Source of the DNA: Sphingomonadaceae bacterium
GTDB taxonomy: Bacteria > Pseudomonadota > Alphaproteobacteria > Sphingomonadales > Sphingomonadaceae
Direction: 5' to 3'
NCBI GenBank assembly: GCA_025359685.1
Contig: JANYEY010000050.1
Location: 1 to 64,000 of the forward strand
DNA: 64,000 nucleotides
The translations under genes and the position numbers were made by a program. Shown in pieces: positions 22,545 through 35,843 of the stretch. The notes under the pieces are model-generated. The model was not told the origin of the DNA, searched no databases, and saw only the letters and a program-made list of their open reading frames with translations. Within the stretch, counting starts at the first letter, position 1; the number at the start of each line of letters is the position of its first letter.

Positions 22545-23078
22545 TCAAGCACCCTTAGCCCGGCGGAACTTCCACACTCCGACCTGCTCCCAATGCGGCC
22601 CGAGATAGCGGTGCAGGCCAAGTCCGGTGAAGCGAAACGGGCGCGGCTCAAGCAGGGGGCCCAGCTCGGCCTGCAAGGCTTTTGCGGCCTTGCGTTCGAC
22701 CTTGTTCTGCACCGTGATGTGAAGCCGCTTGCCGCCGCGATCCTGCGCGGTCAGCATGGTGTAGAACCGCTCCGCAAGTTCGGCACGAATTGCCAGCATT
22801 GCTTCACTGCGCAGCGAGATCGCAGTCCCGCCGCCTAGATCCATCAACCCATCGATCTGCGCGTCTGGCGGCGCGTATTCGGCAGCGCAGCGGGCCAATT
22901 CGCGCGGCAGTTCGGCGCGCAATGACGGCGCGAACGAATGGAACAGCGTGACATGCGCTGCCAGATGGTTGCGCTCTGGCGGGAAGTGCGCGGTGCGCAG
23001 GCCATTGGCCCAGGCATAGACATCGCCGGGCATTTCGGCGGTGACGATGAACGGGGCGTTGTCGGGCAAGTGGCTCAC
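22545..23078 (-). CDS. 2'-5' RNA ligase / cyclic phosphodiesterase family (2H) protein
   Basis: About 177 residues. The two HxTx-type motifs of the 2H superfamily are present, HVTLF (near residue 50) and HITVQN (near 130), spaced as expected. Family members hydrolyse 2',3'-cyclic phosphates or 2'-5' linked RNA; the natural substrate here is unknown. The start is uncertain: GTG at 23078 gives VSHLPDNAPFIVTAEM, placing the first beta strand correctly, while the longer open frame runs into the divergent alkylsulfatase leader. The gene stands alone between a tRNA and a divergent gene. Confidence 0.75.
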   Translation of the reverse strand: MSHLPDNAPFIVTAEMPGDVYAWANGLRTAHFPPERNHLAAHVTLFHSFAPSLRAELPRELARCAAEYAPPDAQIDGLMDLGGGTAISLRSEAMLAIRAELAERFYTMLTAQDRGGKRLHITVQNKVERKAAKALQAELGPLLEPRPFRFTGLGLHRYLGPHWEQVGVWKFRRAKGA

Positions 23079-23174
23079 GCGTTCAGCGCTAGCCGGTGCT
23101 GGGCCGATTTGCCAGCTTTGGCCTTGCCTCGTGCAGTGCTCCGGCGCAGTCTGCACGCGGGGAGGATTACACCA

Positions 23175-27121
<3,947 letters not shown>

Positions 27122-27122
<1 letters not shown>

Positions 27123-28384
27123 CAGTCTTCGACCGCTTTGACGATCACCGAGGCGTTGGTCCCGCCGAACCCGAAGCTGTTGTTGAGCGCAGCGCGGACG
27201 CGGCGCTTGCGGGCGGTGTGCGGCACCAGATCGACGCCTTCGGTGCCCTCGTCCGGGTTATCTAGATTGAGCGTCGGCGGCACGATCTGGTCACGGATCG
27301 CGAGGATGCAGAAGATCGTCTCGACCGCGCCGGCCCCGCCGAGCAAGTGGCCGATTGCCGACTTGGTGCTGCTCATCGAAGCGCCGCCCAGATCGTCACC
27401 CAGCACGCGCTTGATCGCGGCCAGTTCAATCGTATCGGCCATGGTCGAAGTGCCGTGGGCGTTGACATAATCGATATCGCCCGAGCCCATCCCGGCCTTC
27501 TTCAGTGCCATCCGCATGGACAGCTCGGCGCCCTTGCCTTCGGGGTGCGGCGCAGTGACGTGATAAGCATCGCCCGACAAGCCGTAGCCGACCACTTCGG
27601 CGTAGATCTTCGCGCCGCGCGCCTTGGCGTGCTCGTATTCCTCCAGCACCACCACGCCCGCGCCTTCGCCCATGACGAACCCGTCGCGGTCCTTGTCATA
27701 GGGGCGGCTGGCTTGTTCGGGCCGGTCGTTGAAGCTGCAATTGAGCGCGCGCGCCTGAGCGAACCCGGCCACGCCGAGCGGGTTGATCGTGCCTTCTGCC
27801 CCGCCCGCGAGCATGATGTCGGCATCATCATCCTTGATCATCCGCGCGGCATCGCCAATCGAATGCGCGCCGGTCGAGCAGGCGGTTACAACCGCATGGT
27901 TTGGGCCCATCAGCCCGTACTTGATCGAGACCTGGCCCGAGATGAGATTGATCAGCCGGCCATGCACGAAGTGCGGGCTGACCCGGCCCGGACCTTTTTC
28001 GTGGAGCACGATGGATTCGCTTTCGATCCCCGGCAGCCCGCCGATGCCCGAACCGATCGAGCAGCCGGTGCGCGTCTTGAGCTCATCGTCCATGTCGGTC
28101 AGCCCGGCATCTTCGAGCGCCTGCCCGGCGGCATCGATGCCGTAGATGATGAACGGATCGACCTGGCGCTGAACCTTGAAATCGACCCGCTTGTTGGGAT
28201 CGAAGCCATAGGGATGATCAGCCGGCTTGACCTCGCAAGCGATGGTGCACTTCTGGCCCTCGGTGTCGAACCGCGTGATCGGGCCCGCGCCGCTTTTGCC
28301 AGCGATCAGGTTGGCCCAGACGGTTTCGACATCGGCCCCCAGCGGGGTGACCAGGCCAAGCCCGGTGACGACTACACGGCGCAT
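27122..28384 (-). CDS. fabF: 3-oxoacyl-[acyl-carrier-protein] synthase II
   Basis: 420 residues, standard for the family. It elongates acyl chains in type II fatty acid synthesis by condensing malonyl-ACP with acyl-ACP. Catalytic Cys in [10 protein letters not shown], the two His in [10 protein letters not shown] and [11 protein letters not shown], and the glycine-rich C terminus [12 protein letters not shown]. It lies downstream of acpP with a 133-bp gap that holds a hairpin (28410-28441), and upstream of mltG. Confidence 0.96.
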
Positions 28385-28409
28385 ACTTTTCTCCGCAAAC
28401 TCAAATGCA

Positions 28410-28441
28410 ACAGGCCCAGCCCGTTAAGGGGCTGAGCCTGT
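28410..28441. terminator. Imperfect 13-bp hairpin between acpP and fabF
   Basis: ACAGGCCCAGCCC and GGGCTGAGCCTGT flank a 6-nt loop with one mismatch and no T-run. It may set relative acpP and fabF levels, or be an intergenic repeat. Confidence 0.4.
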
Positions 28442-28517
28442 CAAAGTCCTGCGCAACCGTCAAACCGCTTTGCAATTGCAAGGGGATGGATCGCGCGGAC
28501 TGTTCGCCAAAGGCGTG

Positions 28518-28754
28518 TCAGCCCTTGTGCTCGTCGATGTACTTGATCGCGTCCGATACGGTGCCGATCTTCTCGGCCGCATCGTCAGGGATTTCGACGC
28601 CAAACTCTTCTTCGAAGGCCATCACCAGCTCAACGATGTCGAGCGAATCAGCACCCAGATCGTCGATGAAGCTCGCGTCTTCGGTGACCTTGTCAGCTTC
28701 AACACCGAGGTGTTCGACAACGATCTTCTTAACCCGGTCGGCGGTGTCGCTCAT
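28518..28754 (-). CDS. acpP: Acyl carrier protein
   Basis: 78 residues, acidic and four-helical. The phosphopantetheine attachment Ser sits in [12 protein letters not shown]. It carries the growing acyl chain for fatty acid synthesis and for lipid A and phospholipid enzymes. The position directly ahead of fabF is the classical one. Confidence 0.97.
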   Translation of the reverse strand: MSDTADRVKKIVVEHLGVEADKVTEDASFIDDLGADSLDIVELVMAFEEEFGVEIPDDAAEKIGTVSDAIKYIDEHKG

Positions 28755-28866
28755 GGTATATCCCTTCGTGAACGGCAGATGAAATACGGTTGAACTTTGC
28801 CCTAGAGAACGGCGAACCCGCTGGCAAGAGGGTGCACCGCATCGCCAAACGCGCAGCGATAGAAAG

Positions 28867-30648
28867 TCACCCCTTCGGCGGTTCCACCACCCGCAGCGCC
28901 AGTTCGCGCAGCTGGCGCGGTTCGGCCGGTGACGGCGCGCCCATCAGCAGGTCTTCGGCCTTCTGGTTCATCGGGAACAGCGTGATTTCACGCAGGTTCT
29001 GCACCCCGCAGATCAGCATGACCATGCGGTCGACCCCGGCGGCCATCCCGCCGTGCGGCGGCGCGCCGTACTGGAAGGCGCGGTACATCCCGCCAAAGCG
29101 GTCCTCGACGTCCTGCTGGGTCAGCCCGGTGAGTTCGAACGCCTTGACCATCAGGTCGGGGTGCTGGTTACGGATCGAGCCCGAGGCCAATTCATAGCCG
29201 TTGCAGACCATGTCGTACTGGTAGGCCTTGATCGACAGCGGATCCTGCGTTTCCAGCGCCTCAAGCCCGCCCTGCGGCATCGAGAACGGGTTGTGCGCGA
29301 AGTCGACCTTCTTGTTCTCATCATCCCATTCGTAGAACGGGAAGTCGATAATCCAGCAGAAGCGGAAGGCGTTCTGGTCGGTCAGTTCGAGCTGGTCGCC
29401 CACACGCACGCGGGCTGCACCGGCGAGCTTGGCCGCCTGGCTCTCGTTGCCGGCAGCAAAGAACGCGCCGTCATTCGGGCCGAGGCCAAGGCTGTCCCAC
29501 AACGCCGCCATCTTGTCTTCGCCGTGGTTCTTCGCAATCGGGCCGCCGAACACGCCGTCCTTGCGGGTGGCATAGCCAAGCCCCGCATGGCCTTCGCTGC
29601 GCGCCCATTCGTTCATCTCGTCGAAGAACTTGCGGCTGAGGCCGGCGGTGCCCGGTGCCGGGACCAGGCGCACGGTACCGCCATCGCCGACGATCCGTTC
29701 GAACAGGCCGAAGCCCGATGAACGGAATTCCTCGGTAACATCGCGGACGATCAGCGGGTTGCGCAGATCCGGCTTGTCGGTGCCGTAATCGAGCATCGCC
29801 TTGGCATAAGGAATGCGCGGGAATTCACCTGCCGGAGTGACCGATTTGCCGCCGGCAAACTTCTCGAAGATCCCGGCCATGACCGGCTCCATCGTGTCCC
29901 AGACTTCTTCCTGGGTGACGAAGCTCATCTCAAGATCGAGCTGGTAGAATTCGCCCGGCAGCCGGTCAGCGCGCGGATCTTCGTCGCGGAAGCACGGCGC
30001 GATCTGGAAATAGCGGTCGAAGCCCGCCACCATCAGCAGCTGCTTGTACTGCTGCGGGGCCTGCGGGAGGGCAAAGAACTTGCCGTTGTGGATGCGGCTC
30101 GGCACCAGAAAGTCGCGCGCGCCTTCGGGCGAGCTCGCGGTCAGGATCGGGGTCGAAAACTCGGTGAAACCGATGTCTTCCATCGCCCGCCGGGTTTCGC
30201 GGATCATCGCGGTGCGGGTCATGATGTTGGCGTGCAGCGTCTCACGCCGCAGATCGAGGAAGCGGTAGCGCAGGCGCACGTCTTCCGGATATTCCTGTTC
30301 GCCTGCTACTGGCAGCGGCAGTTCCTCGGCGCGGCTCAGCACGGTCGCGCCGCGGGCGTAGACCTCGATCTCGCCGCTCGGCAGGTTGGGGTTGATCGTC
30401 GAGGCGCTGCGGGCCTTCACTTCGCCATCGATCGTCACCACGCTTTCCACCCGCAGACCATCGAGAATGGCCAGCGCCGGGCTGTCGCTGTCGGCGACGA
30501 TCTGGGTCATCCCGTAGTGATCGCGCAGGTCAACAAACAGCACACCGCCGTGATCGCGCTTGCGGTGGACCCAGCCTGAGAGGCGGACGGTCTGTCCGAC
30601 ATCATCAGCGCGCAGCGCGCCGCAGGTGTGGGAGCGGTAAATATGCAT
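28867..30648 (-). CDS. aspS: Aspartyl-tRNA synthetase
   Basis: 593 residues, bacterial-type class II synthetase. N-terminal anticodon-binding OB fold ([20 protein letters not shown]), then class II motif 2 ([20 protein letters not shown]), the GAD-type insertion, and motif 3 (GVDRMVML). It charges tRNA-Asp; alphaproteobacterial enzymes of this type often also charge tRNA-Asn, with GatCAB completing the reaction. The ATG at 30648 starts [13 protein letters not shown], matching homologues; the upstream frame is not conserved. Confidence 0.96.
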   Translation of the reverse strand: MHIYRSHTCGALRADDVGQTVRLSGWVHRKRDHGGVLFVDLRDHYGMTQIVADSDSPALAILDGLRVESVVTIDGEVKARSASTINPNLPSGEIEVYARGATVLSRAEELPLPVAGEQEYPEDVRLRYRFLDLRRETLHANIMTRTAMIRETRRAMEDIGFTEFSTPILTASSPEGARDFLVPSRIHNGKFFALPQAPQQYKQLLMVAGFDRYFQIAPCFRDEDPRADRLPGEFYQLDLEMSFVTQEEVWDTMEPVMAGIFEKFAGGKSVTPAGEFPRIPYAKAMLDYGTDKPDLRNPLIVRDVTEEFRSSGFGLFERIVGDGGTVRLVPAPGTAGLSRKFFDEMNEWARSEGHAGLGYATRKDGVFGGPIAKNHGEDKMAALWDSLGLGPNDGAFFAAGNESQAAKLAGAARVRVGDQLELTDQNAFRFCWIIDFPFYEWDDENKKVDFAHNPFSMPQGGLEALETQDPLSIKAYQYDMVCNGYELASGSIRNQHPDLMVKAFELTGLTQQDVEDRFGGMYRAFQYGAPPHGGMAAGVDRMVMLICGVQNLREITLFPMNQKAEDLLMGAPSPAEPRQLRELALRVVEPPKG

Positions 30649-30784
30649 CGAAACACTTTCAATTTGGCCTGCTTTAATGCAGGGGGAAGGCGCGGCTAAC
30701 AGGCGATGGCCGCACATTTGTCAAGCCGCGGACCCGCACGGGTCCAACGATCAGGGCTGGCGTCGGCCCATACAGAAAAGAACA

Positions 30785-32020
30785 ATGAAGATACATCCGC
30801 TAATTACCACGTCGGCCGCACTGGCTGACCTGTGCTCCCGCCTCGCCAAAGCTGACTTCGTGTGCGTCGACACCGAATTCATGCGCGAGAATACCTTCTG
30901 GCCAGAACTGTGTCTGATCCAGATCGCCGACAGCGAGGAAGCTGCGGCGATCGATCCGCTTGCGCGCGATATCGACATGCAGCCGTTGATGGACCTGCTG
31001 GTCAATAATGAGGACGTGCTGAAGATCTTCCATGCCGGCGGACAGGACGTTGAGATCATCTACAATATCACTGGCAAGACCCCGCACCCGATCTTCGATA
31101 CCCAGATCGCGATGATGGCGGTCAGCCAGTCCGAACAGATCGGTTATTCGAACCTGGTCGAATCGTGGCTTGGCACGGTGGTCGACAAAGGCGCGCGGTT
31201 TACCGACTGGTCGCGGCGGCCGCTCACCGAGCGTCAGATTGACTACGCCATCGGCGATGTGACTTATCTTTCAACGATTTTCCCCAAATTGCTCAAGCGG
31301 CTTATCAAGACCGGGCGCGGCGAGTGGCTCAATATCGAGATGGAGAAGCTCGCCGATCCGGCCAATTACCGCAACGATCCTGCCCAGGCGTGGCACCGGA
31401 TCAAGGCATCCGGGCGCAACCCGGCGATGCTCGGGCGGCTCAAGGCTCTGGCGCAGTGGCGCGAGATCGAAGCGCAGGACAAGAACATCCCGCGCGGGCG
31501 GATTGCGCGCGATGAAACCGTTGCCGATATCGCCAGCCACCCGCCCAAGACTCAAGCCGATCTCGCCAAGGTGCGCGGGCTCTCCGCCGGGTGGAAGGAT
31601 AACGAAATCGGCCGCCGCCTGATGGCCGCGATCGACAGCGCCCAGCCGATGACCGACGCCGAATTGCCCCCACGCACGCCCAGAGGCGCGCCGCTGGGCA
31701 AAGAAGGCGCGCTGGTTGCCGACCTGCTGAAGCTGCTGCTCAAGATCCGCAGCCGCGAAATCGACGTGGCCGCGCGGCTGCTCGCCCGGAGCGAAGACCT
31801 TGAGCTGCTCGCCGCCGGGGTGCGCGAACTGCCGATGCTGCAGGGCTGGCGGTTCGAACAGTTCGGCAAGGACGCGCTCGATCTGGTTGAGGGCAAGATG
31901 GCCTTCGCGGTGGTCAATGGCCGACTCAAGATGACGCACGTCGACGATACCAAGGTGGCCGAAGACGCTGCCAACGACGATGTGTCCGAGGATGTGTTGT
32001 TGGGCGACGATCCCGAGTGA
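30785..32020 (+). CDS. rnd: Ribonuclease D
   Basis: 411 residues. The DEDD exonuclease motifs are visible: FVCVDTEFMRE (Exo I), FHAGGQDVEI (Exo II), and YAIGDVTYL (Exo III). One HRDC domain follows (LAQWREIEAQDKNIPRGRI). It trims 3' ends of tRNA precursors and other RNA. The start MKIHPLITTSAAL at 30785 is the one that begins the domain. The next gene, oxyR, overlaps its stop by 4 bp. Confidence 0.94.
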   Translation: MKIHPLITTSAALADLCSRLAKADFVCVDTEFMRENTFWPELCLIQIADSEEAAAIDPLARDIDMQPLMDLLVNNEDVLKIFHAGGQDVEIIYNITGKTPHPIFDTQIAMMAVSQSEQIGYSNLVESWLGTVVDKGARFTDWSRRPLTERQIDYAIGDVTYLSTIFPKLLKRLIKTGRGEWLNIEMEKLADPANYRNDPAQAWHRIKASGRNPAMLGRLKALAQWREIEAQDKNIPRGRIARDETVADIASHPPKTQADLAKVRGLSAGWKDNEIGRRLMAAIDSAQPMTDAELPPRTPRGAPLGKEGALVADLLKLLLKIRSREIDVAARLLARSEDLELLAAGVRELPMLQGWRFEQFGKDALDLVEGKMAFAVVNGRLKMTHVDDTKVAEDAANDDVSEDVLLGDDPE

Positions 32021-32913
32021 GCAAATACCTGCCCACGCTCAAGCAGCTGCAATATCTTGTCGCGCTGCATGAACATGGACATTTCGGCCGGGCCGCCGAT
32101 GCCTGCTTCGTCTCGCAATCAACGCTTTCCGCCGGCCTGCGCGATCTGGAAACGCTGCTTGGCGTGGTGCTGGTCGAGCGGACCAAGCGCGCGGTGCGGT
32201 TTACCCCGCTGGGCAATGCGGTGGTCGCCAAGGCGCACCGCCTGCTGCGTGAGGCCGAGGAGCTCAGCGACATGGTGCAGAGCTCGGGCCAGCCGCTGTC
32301 GGGCGAGTTGCGGATGAGCGTGATCCCGACCATCGCCCCGTTCCTGCTCCCGCGCATGCTCCCCCGCCTGCGCCGCGAACGTCCGGCGCTGAAGCTCTAC
32401 CTGCGCGAGGAAACTAGCGCGGCGGCGATCGAATCGCTGCATCACGGGCGCAGCGATTGCGTGCTGCTCGCGCTGCCCTTCCCCACTGGCGAGGTCGAGA
32501 AAGAAACGATCGAACTCGATGCGCTCTATGTCGCCTTCCCCAAGGACGATCCACGCGATCCGCCCGCCGAGATCGACCCGGCGTTGATCGACGAGCACCG
32601 GTTGCTGCTGCTCGAGGACGGGCACTGCCTCAAAGAACATGCCCTCGCCGCCTGCAACCGCCCCGAACTGCGCGCCAGTGCGACGATGATCGGCACCAGC
32701 CTGCACACGTTGGTGCAGATGGTTGATAATGGCCTGGGCCTGACGATGCTGCCCGAAATGGCGCTCGATGCGGGGATTCTCAACGGCACGCAGGTCGTTG
32801 CCCGCCCCTTGAAGAGTGGCAACGCCAACCGCGAGATCGCGCTGGTCTGGCGCAAGAATTCCCCGCGCGGGGACGAGTTCAGGCTGCTGGCCGAGGAACT
32901 GCGGGCGGGTTGA
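32017..32913 (+). CDS. oxyR: LysR-type peroxide sensor OxyR
   Basis: 298 residues, GTG start overlapping the rnd stop (GTGA). N-terminal winged helix (LKQLQYLVALHEHGHFGRAA) and a C-terminal effector domain. The redox pair is present, Cys204 and Cys213 in EDGHCLKEHALAAC, spaced by nine as Cys199/Cys208 of E. coli OxyR. Disulfide formation by hydrogen peroxide activates antioxidant genes. The usual targets (catalase, ahp) are not in this window. Confidence 0.93.
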   Translation: MSKYLPTLKQLQYLVALHEHGHFGRAADACFVSQSTLSAGLRDLETLLGVVLVERTKRAVRFTPLGNAVVAKAHRLLREAEELSDMVQSSGQPLSGELRMSVIPTIAPFLLPRMLPRLRRERPALKLYLREETSAAAIESLHHGRSDCVLLALPFPTGEVEKETIELDALYVAFPKDDPRDPPAEIDPALIDEHRLLLLEDGHCLKEHALAACNRPELRASATMIGTSLHTLVQMVDNGLGLTMLPEMALDAGILNGTQVVARPLKSGNANREIALVWRKNSPRGDEFRLLAEELRAG

Positions 32914-33467
32914 TGGTGGAAGACGATAGGGGCCCTCGCCCGATGATACTCCGCGCGGCCGCGCGCAATGAAGTGTCGTGGAAAAACGGCGGCGGCGTAA
33001 CCAGCGAAATCGCGGCATACCCCGCGGGTTCCAGCATCGACAACTTCGGCTGGCGGATCAGCACCGCGCTGGTGACGGCCCCGGGACCCTTCTCAGTGTT
33101 CGAGGGCATCGACCGCAGCCTGACCGTGCTCGAAGGTAAACTTGCGCTACAGTTTGCCGAGGATAATCACGAAGTCATCCTTGAACCCTGTCAAAGCCAT
33201 AGTTTCGCCGGAGACGTCGCAGTGACAGGCGTCCCGCTCGGCGGCCCGGTGCGCGACCTTAACGTCATGGTTCGGCGCGGCGAGTGGCAGGCCGAGGTGA
33301 CCGCCTACTGTCCGCAGTTGAGCGGCAACGGGACTTTGATCGCGATTGCTACTCAGCCGGCCAAAGGGTTGATGACGCTCGATGCTGTGCAGTTGGATAA
33401 TGCCGCTCAGCTGCCAGCGGGTTTTGTCGGATATTTCGTTTGTCTGAAGCCGGCGACGGAGCCCTGA
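32913..33467 (+). CDS. HutD/Ves-family cupin-like protein
   Basis: About 184 residues. Family signatures VSWKNGGGVTSEIAAYPAG, FGWRISTALVTAPGPFS and FEGIDRSLTVLEG are plain. HutD accompanies histidine use genes and Ves is a cold-linked protein of E. coli; neither has a proven activity. The ATG shares one base with the oxyR stop, so it is the third gene of the rnd-oxyR unit. No metal ligands typical of active cupins are evident. Confidence 0.85.
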   Translation: MVEDDRGPRPMILRAAARNEVSWKNGGGVTSEIAAYPAGSSIDNFGWRISTALVTAPGPFSVFEGIDRSLTVLEGKLALQFAEDNHEVILEPCQSHSFAGDVAVTGVPLGGPVRDLNVMVRRGEWQAEVTAYCPQLSGNGTLIAIATQPAKGLMTLDAVQLDNAAQLPAGFVGYFVCLKPATEP

Positions 33468-33474
33468 AGCCCGC

Positions 33475-34068
33475 TCAATCCATGTGCTTCAAACCGACCC
33501 GCAGGTAATCCCACCCGGTAATCACGGTTAGCACCGCAGCCAGCCACAGCGTGATCAGGCCGACGGTGTGCGGCACGTTCAGCTCGATCCCGCCCAGCAC
33601 CACGTTCCACCACGGCATCGCATTGCCCAGGATCAGCGCGCCGAAGCAGATCATCTGGAAGGTGGTCTTCCACTTGGCCAGACGGCTGACGGGGACCGAG
33701 ACCTGAATGCCGCCGAGGAATTCGCGCAGTCCTGAAATTGCGATTTCGCGGATCAGGATCACTAGCCCCGCGATAACGTGCATATCGCCCACATAGGGCC
33801 CGCGCAGCACCCCTTGCGCGGCGAGCACCAGGATCACCGCCGCGACCATGATCTTGTCGGCAATCGGATCGAGGAACGCACCGAGCTTGCTCACCGCGCC
33901 GTAAGACCGCGCGACATAGCCATCGAAATAATCGGTCAGCCCCATCAGCGTGTACATGGCAAAACCTAACCCATAGCCAAGCCGCCAGTCCGGCCACCAC
34001 AACAGCGCGACCAGCAAGGGAACCGCGACGATCCGCGACAGGGTGAGCAGGTTCGGCAGCGTCAGCAT
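33475..34068 (-). CDS. pgsA: CDP-diacylglycerol-glycerol-3-phosphate 3-phosphatidyltransferase
   Basis: 197 residues with several membrane helices. The CDP-alcohol phosphatidyltransferase motif is complete: DYFDGYVARSYGAVSKLG followed by AFLDPIADK. It makes phosphatidylglycerol phosphate, the committed step to phosphatidylglycerol and cardiolipin. The start is MLTLPNLLTLSRI at 34068, which begins the first conserved helix; the longer frame adds non-conserved sequence. Confidence 0.94.
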   Translation of the reverse strand: MLTLPNLLTLSRIVAVPLLVALLWWPDWRLGYGLGFAMYTLMGLTDYFDGYVARSYGAVSKLGAFLDPIADKIMVAAVILVLAAQGVLRGPYVGDMHVIAGLVILIREIAISGLREFLGGIQVSVPVSRLAKWKTTFQMICFGALILGNAMPWWNVVLGGIELNVPHTVGLITLWLAAVLTVITGWDYLRVGLKHMD

Positions 34069-34180
34069 CGTCTGCGGACATAGCGCCCCTGTCGCGCATG
34101 CAAAAGAGCGACTTAGCGCTTGTCCGCACCGCAACTGCCGTTAGGGTCCCGGCAACCTCGGGGCGGCGCAAAGCAATACC

Positions 34181-35491
34181 ATGACCACGCAGACTCATCT
34201 GATTCACAGCCGGCGCTTCCTGCCGCTGTTCGTCACCCAATTGCTCAATGCTTTCAATGACAACCTGTTCAAGAACGCGATGGTGCTGTTCGTCGTGTAC
34301 CAGGTTTACAATTCCGAAGCTGCCGAAGGCCAGTTCAGTGCGATTGCCTCGGCGGTGTTCATCCTGCCGTTCTTCATTCTCTCTGCCGTGGCAGGTCAGC
34401 TCGCCGATATGCGCGACAAGGCGCGAATCATCCGGATCGTGAAAGCGTGCGAGATCGGGATCATGACGGTCGGCGCGGCGGGCCTGCTGATGGCGTGGCA
34501 AGGCCTTGCGGTCACCACGCTGGCGATCCCGCTGATGCTGCTCGCGCTGTTCGGGATGGGGGTTCATTCCACCTTTTTTGGTCCGATCAAGTACGCGATC
34601 CTGCCCCAGCACCTGCACCCCGATGAAGTGCTCGCGGGGACCGGACTGGTTGAAGCCGGAACTTATATCGCGATCCTGGCCGGCACGATCCTGGCGGGCT
34701 GGATCCCGGTGCAATGGGCTGCAGCCGGAGTGATCGTGACGGCAGTGATCGGCTATTTCACCAGCCGCGCCGTGCCCCCGGCCCCGCCTCATCACGAGCC
34801 CGAGCCGCTCGACTTCCACTTGCTCCGCGCCTCATGGGCTCTGGTGCGCAACACCAGCCACGATCGGCGGGTGTTCCTCGCGGTCATGGCGATCAGCTTT
34901 TTCTGGACTATCGGCACGGTGCTGTTCGTCCAGTTCCCGCCGCTCGCCAAGAATGTGCTGTCCGCCAGCAAGGAAGTCGCCAGCCTGTTCCTGGTGATCT
35001 TCTCGATCGGGGTGGCGATCGGCTCGATGTCGGTCAACGCGCTGCTCAAGGGTACCGTATCGGCGCGATATTCGCCTTCATCGGTGCTGGTGATGGGGCT
35101 GTTCGTGGTCGGCTTCTATCTAGTTTGCCGGCAGTGGACTCCCGACACCTCCGGGCTGCTCGACGTCAAGGGCTTCATGGCCGAGCCGCTGGCGGTGCCG
35201 CTGCTGCTGTGCCTGCTGGGCATTGCCATCGCCGGCGGCATGTTCGTAGTTCCGCTCTATGCCTTCCTGACGACTTTTGTCGACAAGTCGCAGACCTCGC
35301 GGACGATTGCCGCGAACAACATCGTCAATTCGTTCGCGATGGTGATGGGCGCGTTGCTGGCCAGCGGACTGTCGCTTGGCGGGGTGCCGATCGTCCAGCA
35401 AGTGCTGCTCAGCGCGGCGATGTGTCTGGTCGCTGCATGGATCGCGAGGCTGCTAGTCGCAGCCGAGGGCCTACCCCGGCCGGACGCCTGA
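34181..35491 (+). CDS. MFS transporter, LplT (lysophospholipid flippase)-like
   Basis: 436 residues with about 12 membrane helices. The start region FLPLFVTQLLNAFNDNLFKN and the loop GPIKYAILPQHLHPDEVLAG, with GTGLVEAGTYIAIL, are typical of LplT or of the transporter half of LplT-acyltransferase fusions. Here the acyltransferase/ligase half is absent. It probably moves lysophospholipids inward for re-acylation. It starts divergently from pgsA, a fellow phospholipid gene, about 112 bp away. Confidence 0.85.
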   Translation: MTTQTHLIHSRRFLPLFVTQLLNAFNDNLFKNAMVLFVVYQVYNSEAAEGQFSAIASAVFILPFFILSAVAGQLADMRDKARIIRIVKACEIGIMTVGAAGLLMAWQGLAVTTLAIPLMLLALFGMGVHSTFFGPIKYAILPQHLHPDEVLAGTGLVEAGTYIAILAGTILAGWIPVQWAAAGVIVTAVIGYFTSRAVPPAPPHHEPEPLDFHLLRASWALVRNTSHDRRVFLAVMAISFFWTIGTVLFVQFPPLAKNVLSASKEVASLFLVIFSIGVAIGSMSVNALLKGTVSARYSPSSVLVMGLFVVGFYLVCRQWTPDTSGLLDVKGFMAEPLAVPLLLCLLGIAIAGGMFVVPLYAFLTTFVDKSQTSRTIAANNIVNSFAMVMGALLASGLSLGGVPIVQQVLLSAAMCLVAAWIARLLVAAEGLPRPDA

Positions 35492-35695
35492 TCAGGCGAT
35501 ATACAGCGATACGGCGATGAAGCAGGCGCAGTAGGCCAGCAGGAACTCTTTGAGGTCCTGCAGCCAGCGCGGCTTCGGCACCGCGGGAGCGGGGGTGACA
35601 ACCGCAACCTCGCCGCCGCGACGGACATGGGGAGCAAGACTGGCCAGGAATGGATGGCGAGCCTGTTCATCGGTGAGTACCAGCGACCTTCTCAT
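35492..35695 (-). CDS. 67-residue protein with C-terminal membrane helix
   Basis: Starts MRRSLVLTDEQARHPFLASL, then a Pro/Val linker, and ends in a hydrophobic helix (EFLLAYCACFIAVSLYIA) that would anchor it in the membrane. It begins where the convergent transporter ends and has no domain I recognise. Composition and a proper ATG support a real gene, but support is moderate. Confidence 0.55.
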   Translation of the reverse strand: MRRSLVLTDEQARHPFLASLAPHVRRGGEVAVVTPAPAVPKPRWLQDLKEFLLAYCACFIAVSLYIA

Positions 35696-35843
35696 GACGC
35701 TTGGGTTAAGAACTTAGAAACCATCGTACCAGCCGGAAAATCGCGGTTAATATGCACATTCCCATAGTGGCACAGGTCCGCTGCAAGGGATGAACGGTGC
35801 GCTCCACGTTGCGGCAGCGGCGCAGCCTCGCTAAAGCCCGCGC

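Noticed and set aside
33407-34819. 470-codon minus-strand frame spanning pgsA and the LplT-like gene
   Set aside because: Crosses two recognisable genes in other frames and shows no domain.
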